Origin: Branchiostoma floridae
Taxonomy: Eukaryota > Chordata > Leptocardii > Amphioxiformes > Branchiostomatidae
Length of the DNA: 64,000 nucleotides
Direction: 5' to 3'
NCBI RefSeq assembly: GCF_000003815.2
Contig: NC_049979.1
Location: forward strand, 34,192,459 to 34,256,458
Within the stretch, counting starts at the first letter, position 1. Each line of letters opens with the position of its first letter. The notes under the pieces were generated by a model. The model was not told the origin of the DNA, did no database searches, and saw only the letters and a list, made by a program, of their open reading frames with translations. Of this stretch, positions 58,365 to 64,000 are shown in pieces. The translations under genes were made by a program, and so were the position numbers.

Positions 58365-59150
58365 GCAGTGAGCATGTAATGTACTGAAACAAGTAGGCAG
58401 GTTTGATATATGGCCATGAAGAGTTTTAGACAATACAATACTTAAAAATACCGCCATGGTGTATTCAATAGACAGGCCCAATGTGCAAACCATGGTGTGA
58501 ACTGGTCTACCAACCAAACACTATTCCATGGCGATTGGTGTTTCCTCTTGGAATTTAAGTTAATGTATAATGATTCCAACAAAAATGGTCACTTGGAAGT
58601 AAATCTGTACTGTGCCCAAAAAAACATTGTTAAGGCCTACGTCACATTTAGAAACCAGGGCCCGACCGGGCAGTTTTTGGGAACGAAAAGTATGATATAA
58701 AAGACACCAAACTACACAAGATGTAAAGAGAATAGTCGTGGGCATTATTTGAGTATATTTCTACGTATAAAGTTCTACTTTTCGTTTCAACAAACAACAT
58801 ATATTAAACTTGCCCCGGTTTGGAAATGTGACGTTAGCCCAACAGGTGTCTGTGACTCAACACATCTGTTCCACAACACAGAAATACAGGCTCGACATAC
58901 TCTGGGATCATCCCCATGGCTAATTGAAGACATTCTATCATAGTGGCCTTGTTTAATTTGCTAATGAAAGTTTTCTCCTGTCTTCCTTTATCACTTTAGA
59001 CATCATGTAAAACTCAGGTGGCCTGGTGCGCTATCCCTGTGGCGTACACTGATTTGATGCGACCGATGTTACAATCAGGAAGGTTGCTATGAGACATATG
59101 GACCATAGCAACCTTCCTGGTTGGAACATATCCAAGTCAACAAAGGGGTA
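58365..59150 (+). repeat. Four-copy intergenic repeat, copy 4
   Basis: Begins right at the TTA flank of the preceding element (GCAGTGAGCATGTAATGTACTG, compare GAGAGCGTTGGATGTACTG at copy 1). Hairpin CAGGAAGGTTGCTATG / CATAGCAACCTTCCTG at 59076-59119. Confidence 0.8.
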
Positions 59151-59586
59151 ACAGTTTACCTCCACTACACTCTTGTGCTAAGAAAAGATGCATTTCTTCG
59201 TTATGAAGAGGGTTGAAAAATATACAATTAACAAAATTTGATACAAATTTGATTGGTACAGGTTTGTTTATTGTGTTAGACGATTAAGTTTGTATAAGAA
59301 GTGCATTCTTGTTCATTGGATGAATAGTTGTGAAATTGCGATGAAATGTTATAAACAATCTATCAAAAATGTTATGATCATTATCATGATCTACCAGTCA
59401 TGGGCTGTCAAAAGAAGTGTTTGTGATAGTACAGCTTCATGGGGCTCGTGGGAAATACAGTTTGTACAGTTTTTCTTATTTAAACCACCAAATAAACGCA
59501 CAAGTGATTCAAATCCAGCGAATAGTACAGCGAACAATTTTTATATATTCAAATATCAAATCAGCACACGGCGAAGTTTATCAAAA
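59151..59586. other. Downstream of gene C
   Basis: Likely 3' untranslated region of gene C on the minus strand; a reverse-strand AATAAA lies at 59267-59272, about 315 bp after the stop. Confidence 0.4.
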
Positions 59587-62500
59587 TTAGAAGAGTTGTA
59601 TCACGTACGGATTATGCAATACTATGTCGTTTGCTTTATCATTTTCACTTGTTTCATCAGTTGATTTGCCTTTTGGATTACATACGTACAGTTTATCGCA
59701 AAGTAAAGACAAACATACTGGGAGGAAAAGGAAAGCATGTGCGAAACCGAACAGAATCGCGAAGAACAGAATCTTGAAATAATTTCGAAACAGCATGGTG
59801 TCAGAAGTAGAGAGAACGGAGACCGCACAGAACGTCGCTACGAAGTGTTGCAGCGCTATACGTCCCGTCATGGACACCGCTGTCTGGTTTGAACCAGCCT
59901 TAGGAACACTGACGAAAAGAAGTAGGAGTCGCAGGGAGTGCTCAAGCGAAAACGAAGCAGCCAGAGAGAATGACATGACGCTGTTAATGTCAAGCGTAAC
60001 TCCCCAGAGCACAGAAAAACCGACGATACCGACACATATCGACCCGCAGAACATCACTGACAACAGTGCCACCACAGGGTGAAAAGTAAGCAGGAAAACA
60101 GTCCCAAACAAACTGCCTCCCAGGGCAGCGGAGAACCTGATGGCTTCCCAATATATCTGTGTCAACATGTCATTGAAGGAAAATGAAGGGTGGAAAAATA
60201 ATGCGTTGACATCATATTCCTGCACGATCTTCTGAAACTCTCGGACAGCAGTGATGCTATCCCGGAACTTGTACGTGTCTTTGGTCTGAATGACGAAACG
60301 TGAACACGATATCGTGTCGTTATGAATCACGACGTCTGAGACATACGGGCTATGTAATTTATCAGCCCAAAACGTCGACTTCAGGGAGGCCACAAAGTCA
60401 TTTTGACTGTCAACTGGGATGCCAACTGAACGGACAAAGCTTAGAAACTGTGACAACCAAAACCGCCCCTCCTCGGTCCCATTGATATTATACACATAAC
60501 CGCTGCGTTCCAGATCGGTTTTCAGATCGAGTATGTTGTTCAAGGAATCCTGGCGCCAATATTCATTTCCACTGACAACCACAACAGACACGGATGGGCC
60601 GAACGTACTAAAGAACCGCTCCTCGGATTCGTAAAATGAAGACGAAACTGAGTCGTCCGCGACAACGCTACGTAAGATAAAATCTGTCTGTAAATTACAA
60701 CAACCCCAGATAGCTAAACTGATATATATCAACCACAAAGTGCCAACAAGCATCCTGCATATGGGCATTGCTAGAAAAATGCTAACGTGCTTATGGACAA
60801 GTCCGGAGAGGCTTCTTTCACTCGCTTGCCACGGCTCTGTATCATCTACTGAATGTCCCCCGGCACAGAAGATTTTATAAACCAACGGTTGATCACTTGC
60901 TTTGGCCCTAGGCAACACTGTCTTACACATTGCATAAGCATGCCTGTTTGCCTTTTCTCTTCGCCCGTCCAAACCAAACAGTGCTACAAGAAACAAACAC
61001 TGGTACAGGAGAAGGAAGACAGTCACAAGAGCTGAGAAAATGAAGAAGGTTCTTAACCCTGGAAAGTCTGTAACACTGCTGACTCCGTAGGTGACGGCTA
61101 GTATGACCGCGGTATAGGTCATGGGCACCCCGGTCTCGCGGAGGGTCCGCCCCAGGCGCTCCGGTACCGCCGCGGTCTCGTCTGTTCGCCACCACGATGT
61201 GGCCAGGTGAAGTCTGTTTGCCGCTTCAAGTCCTGAACAAAAAGTATCAAGAATGTGAAAATCAGTTCAGTGAATCAATTCAGCTCAAATGATCTCAAGG
61301 AACAGTGGAGCATATTTTCCACTAGTCATGACAGACACCAGACGCTATAGTATATACAGGCCCATTAGGGCAGATAAATGTAAGAAATTAGATTTTCCTT
61401 CCATTTCTTAATATAGTTACGTCAATCCTAAAGCATTGCATAGTAAGATAAGCTGCATCATCACTATGTCATACAAACATGTTTAAAAGCTGTGTTCCTC
61501 CAAGCAACACATGACTGACTACTGCCATGTAGCCTTTATATCAATAAACCTCACTGCCCATTGAGATGCACGTTGACACCATAGTTTATTTTATAAAACC
61601 TCATCTTTCCAATATGTCTTGCAGTTTCGGAAGGAAATCTAACCTCAGCTTGTTGATACTCTTCTAAATAGACTAAGCTTATGATTATATATTCCTCTGA
61701 AGTGAAAAGATTGTTTCCAAAGAACTTATCTAGCCAATATGGAGTGTGCCGATGGCCAGCATAAAATAATATAATTTTTGGTGTGTCTGTCTGTTTGTCT
61801 GTCTGTCTGTGTGTTCGTGTTTCCGGATATTTGTGGTCAGCATAACTAAAGAACCTCTTGAGGGATTACGATGATACTTGGTATGTGGGTGGGGGTTGGG
61901 AAGACAAAGGTCAAGATCGATTTTGAGCTCACTGGTATGTGACCTTAGTACTGCAGCAGAAATTCCATTTTTTGTATCTTTTTACCTGGATTTGCTATTG
62001 TCATGATCTTTTAGTGGCAAGAGTTGTGATTCAAGAGTTGAGGAGACATTGTGTGGAAATAAGTAGGAAATCATTAGAATCACACCATGTATTGCTCCAA
62101 ATTGCAAGCCATTAGAGATCTTAATTAAGGAATTACAAAATGTGACCAAGATGTATTTCTCACCTAGCATGGGGAATGAGATCAGGCCGATGGGAGGGAT
62201 GAACTTGAACCCTAACCACAGTAGAAGTCCAAAAGTGGACAGGAAAGCCAGGGCCAGGGCCAACAGACTTCCCATTCCCACTAACACTTTTGCCCGGACC
62301 CAGTCTGCGCTTAATGATACAGAACACACGATACTGACAAGGGCAAACATCAATGCAAACCTGCGGACAACTGCAGCACTTGTGTCAATAATGTCTGTTT
62401 CAAGTGTTGTGGATGTCAGCGGGACCGCAGTAAGGTTATCAGTGGAAAGTTCCAACACTTTGCGAGTGAAGGCTTGCTCCCATGCTTCAGCTGTGCCTCC

Positions 62501-63139
62501 CTCATCTGGCTGCAGATGGTAAGACAGCTGAAAAGCACTCGCTCGTTTCAGTGTCTTTCTGTCTGGGAGAAAGTCTACCCCACCGATCTGATGGCCGAGA
62601 AACACCGACGTATTCTCGCGGTAGCTCGCTATCGGGAATGTAATGTTTATCGTCCCGACATCCCCCTGGCATTGCTGACTCAACAGGTCCACAAGAGGAG
62701 AAAAGACGCACGTTTGGTTTCTCCTCGCGCACAGATCCTTGTAGGTTAGAGTCTGTTCACCAACAGTAACAGGCGTTTCCACTATAGTTTGGTGGATTGT
62801 TTGCACCTGTCTTGCAAGTTCACAGTTCAGCAGGTTACCGGTGTCTTCTGTTACGATGATCACCTTACCGAAGTTACCTACGTTGGTCTGTCTGTCCGGT
62901 AAGAAGTCGGAATAGTTAGTGGAAAAACAGCGACGGACGGCTGCTTGATCTTGGCCCACTCGTCCATTTTCAGGGCTGAACAAGTAGACAATGTCCCATT
63001 CCGCTTGAATAAACATGAAACCGACACCCAAAATCCCGGCAACTAAAACAGAGCCTATCAGGAAAAAGACTGGCGTACTTGCCACCAGCCGTCCATGGAG
63101 ACCGAACAGCCTGTCGAGACGATACTGTGCCGTTTTCAT
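59587..63139 (-). CDS. PTCHD3-like: PTCHD3-like Patched-domain protein, gene C (intact, 873 aa, acidic motif lost)
   Basis: Two exons: 63139-62164 and 61232-59587. Phase-1 intron at the same Gly as in genes A and B; total 873 codons plus stop, no break. ATG chosen at 63139 (MKTAQYRLDRLFGLHGRL); an in-frame GTG seven codons upstream is not a eukaryotic start. TM1 (VFFLIGSVLVAGILGVGFMF), loop 1 with LFSPENGR (genes A/B: LFTPTNGE, LYTPDNGR), TM2-4, TM5-12. Where genes A and B have GIGIDD/GIGVDD, gene C reads GLEAAN. Where they have GFSVDFSAH, it reads SFSLEHSLR. The two Asp residues of the first motif are gone and the second is Glu in a changed setting. In RND-type pumps and Patched these acidic sites carry coupling ions, so gene C may not be an active transporter. 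Otherwise the topology is complete. Confidence 0.93.
61233..62163 (-). other. Intron of gene C with simple repeat
   Basis: Donor G|GTGAGA at 62163, acceptor TTTTGTTCAG ending 61233. 61779-61820 is (TGTC/TGTT)n, followed by a GGGATTACGATGATACTTGG TATGTGGG stretch typical of a dispersed repeat. Confidence 0.7.
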
Positions 63140-63757
63140 TTTGCCAAAAGTCGCTTCCACAGGACCGAAGGAAGTGAAGGCTGTGTATTTGGTGTTTTCA
63201 CGTGGAGCACACGGCAGTGATTTATTGTCTGGGTAGGGTGTCAGGTACCCTAACCTTATGACTTGTGGTAGGACAATAAGGTTTCGGACTATTCCACCGA
63301 ATCACTTGTGGGGAAGAGTATACCCTTTGTGTATGAAGGTAAATGTAAAGAAATAATCCTTGATGTTTGTAACAAGACAGCCATAACATGATGCATGGAC
63401 AACTGGATATTTGATAATTAATGGAAGGTGTCAAATTAGGGTGGTGGAAGACAAGTGTTAAAACCTCCACATTCATGAAATGGAAGACCCTATGCAGATT
63501 CAAGTTAACGTTTGTCAAGTAACACTATTGGCTAGAAGACTTCGTAGTTTCCGCCCACCATCTGACAGTATCACATCTTTTTTTACTTGGGCTATCAGAC
63601 CGACACCCAGATCTAAACTAGCCTCAACACGGAACGGACGAATAGATCGGTTAAGAAAAAAAAATGAGGCATCGGTCTGTCAGCCTGGTTTTATTTCGAG
63701 AGTTTTAAAAATGATATAGGCTAATTTTACAAGGAATATTTCAAAACTATTCCAGCT
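63140..63757. promoter_or_regulatory. Divergent intergenic region between gene C and PKS
   Basis: 618 bp separate the two opposed start codons, compatible with a shared upstream region. CTATTCCAG at 63747-63755 just before the PKS ATG could be a 3' splice site, in which case the PKS promoter lies elsewhere. Confidence 0.35.
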
Positions 63758-64000
63758 ATGGATGAAAAGGTGGCGATAGTCGGCATCGGCTGCCGCTACC
63801 CCGGCGGAGTCCACACACCGGCGGACTTCTGGGCCATGTTAGCGGAGGGAAGGGACTGCACCATCCCGCCTCCAGACGACAGGTTCGACACTTCGTACTT
63901 CTGGCATCCCAACAGAACACCTGGCAAACTTTACAATCGATGTGGTGGCTACCTACAGTGCAACGTGTTCGAATTCGACCGTCAGTTCTTCAAAATTCCG
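63758..64000 (+). CDS. Type I polyketide synthase, start of ketosynthase domain (cut by window end)
   Basis: 81 codons from ATG: MDEKVAIVGIGCRYPGGV, then PADFWAML..GRDC, then PPDDRFDTSYFWHPNR, PGKLYNRCGGYL and FEFDRQFFKIP. This is the N-terminal block of a beta-ketoacyl synthase of the polyketide synthase/fatty acid synthase superfamily. The pattern VAIVGIGCRYPGG plus the long DDRFD..Y segment fits PKS better than animal FAS. The catalytic Cys and the His residues lie beyond the window. Animal type I PKS genes are known from sea urchins, fish, molluscs and lancelets. Neighbour: gene C in divergent orientation. The protein starts directly with the KS domain, as in many animal PKSs. Confidence 0.9.
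   Translation, partial: MDEKVAIVGIGCRYPGGVHTPADFWAMLAEGRDCTIPPPDDRFDTSYFWHPNRTPGKLYNRCGGYLQCNVFEFDRQFFKIP

Noticed and set aside
63480-63719. N-terminal extension of the polyketide synthase
   Set aside because: Different reading frame, ends in a stop before 63758, basic low-complexity composition; the KS domain begins naturally at the ATG at 63758.

Overview
The window is metazoan nuclear DNA from a draft assembly. It has split genes with GT-AG introns, many families of non-LTR, Penelope-like, SINE and MITE-type elements, a large A-rich satellite and twelve runs of N. The gene content fits an invertebrate chordate: an HNF/HMBOX-class homeobox gene, CZIB, a local family of PTCHD3-like Patched-domain transporters and an animal type I polyketide synthase. 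My best guess is a lancelet (Branchiostoma). This is inferred from gene families I recognise; no database search was done.

Layout. 1-13.4 kb: a divergent HNF-class homeobox gene on the plus strand. Four coding exons (1420-1583, 7600-7805, 10667-10888, 11847-11942) join with matching splice phases. Its introns hold a twin-primed (5'-inverted) LINE, a frameshifted duplicate of exon 1, a LINE 3' end and a Penelope-like element with inverted terminal copies. 14.3-17.3 kb: a TTAA-flanked DNA element, then a tandem repeat of about 247 bp carrying octamer motifs. 17.3-27.9 kb: a satellite with monomers of about 65-75 bp and signs of higher-order organisation, split by a GC-rich inverted-repeat element. 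A second copy of that element lies in the opposite orientation at 28.9-29.5 kb. 29.8-31.6 kb: a DNA element with TTA target duplications, and a small MITE. 31.66-31.99 kb: the last exon of CZIB on the minus strand.

33.3-63.1 kb holds three PTCHD3-like genes. Gene A (33318-38431, plus) has two single-base frame breaks. Gene B (47246-51414, minus) is an intact 927-codon gene. Gene C (59587-63139, minus) is an intact 873-codon gene that has lost the conserved intramembrane acidic motif. All three share a phase-1 intron at the same Gly codon, just before the GIDD motif, so they arose by local duplication. The spaces between them hold SINEs, MITEs, tandem repeats and a four-copy repeat carrying a hairpin. 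At 63758 the ketosynthase domain of a type I polyketide synthase begins on the plus strand, divergent from gene C and running off the end of the window.

Working picture: the strongest new suggestion is that RND-superfamily (Patched-like) lipid transporter genes sit directly beside an animal polyketide synthase gene. Whether the two are functionally linked is unproven. The second is the unusual HNF-class homeobox gene, whose predicted recognition helix lacks the normal Trp48/Asn51/Arg53 residues.
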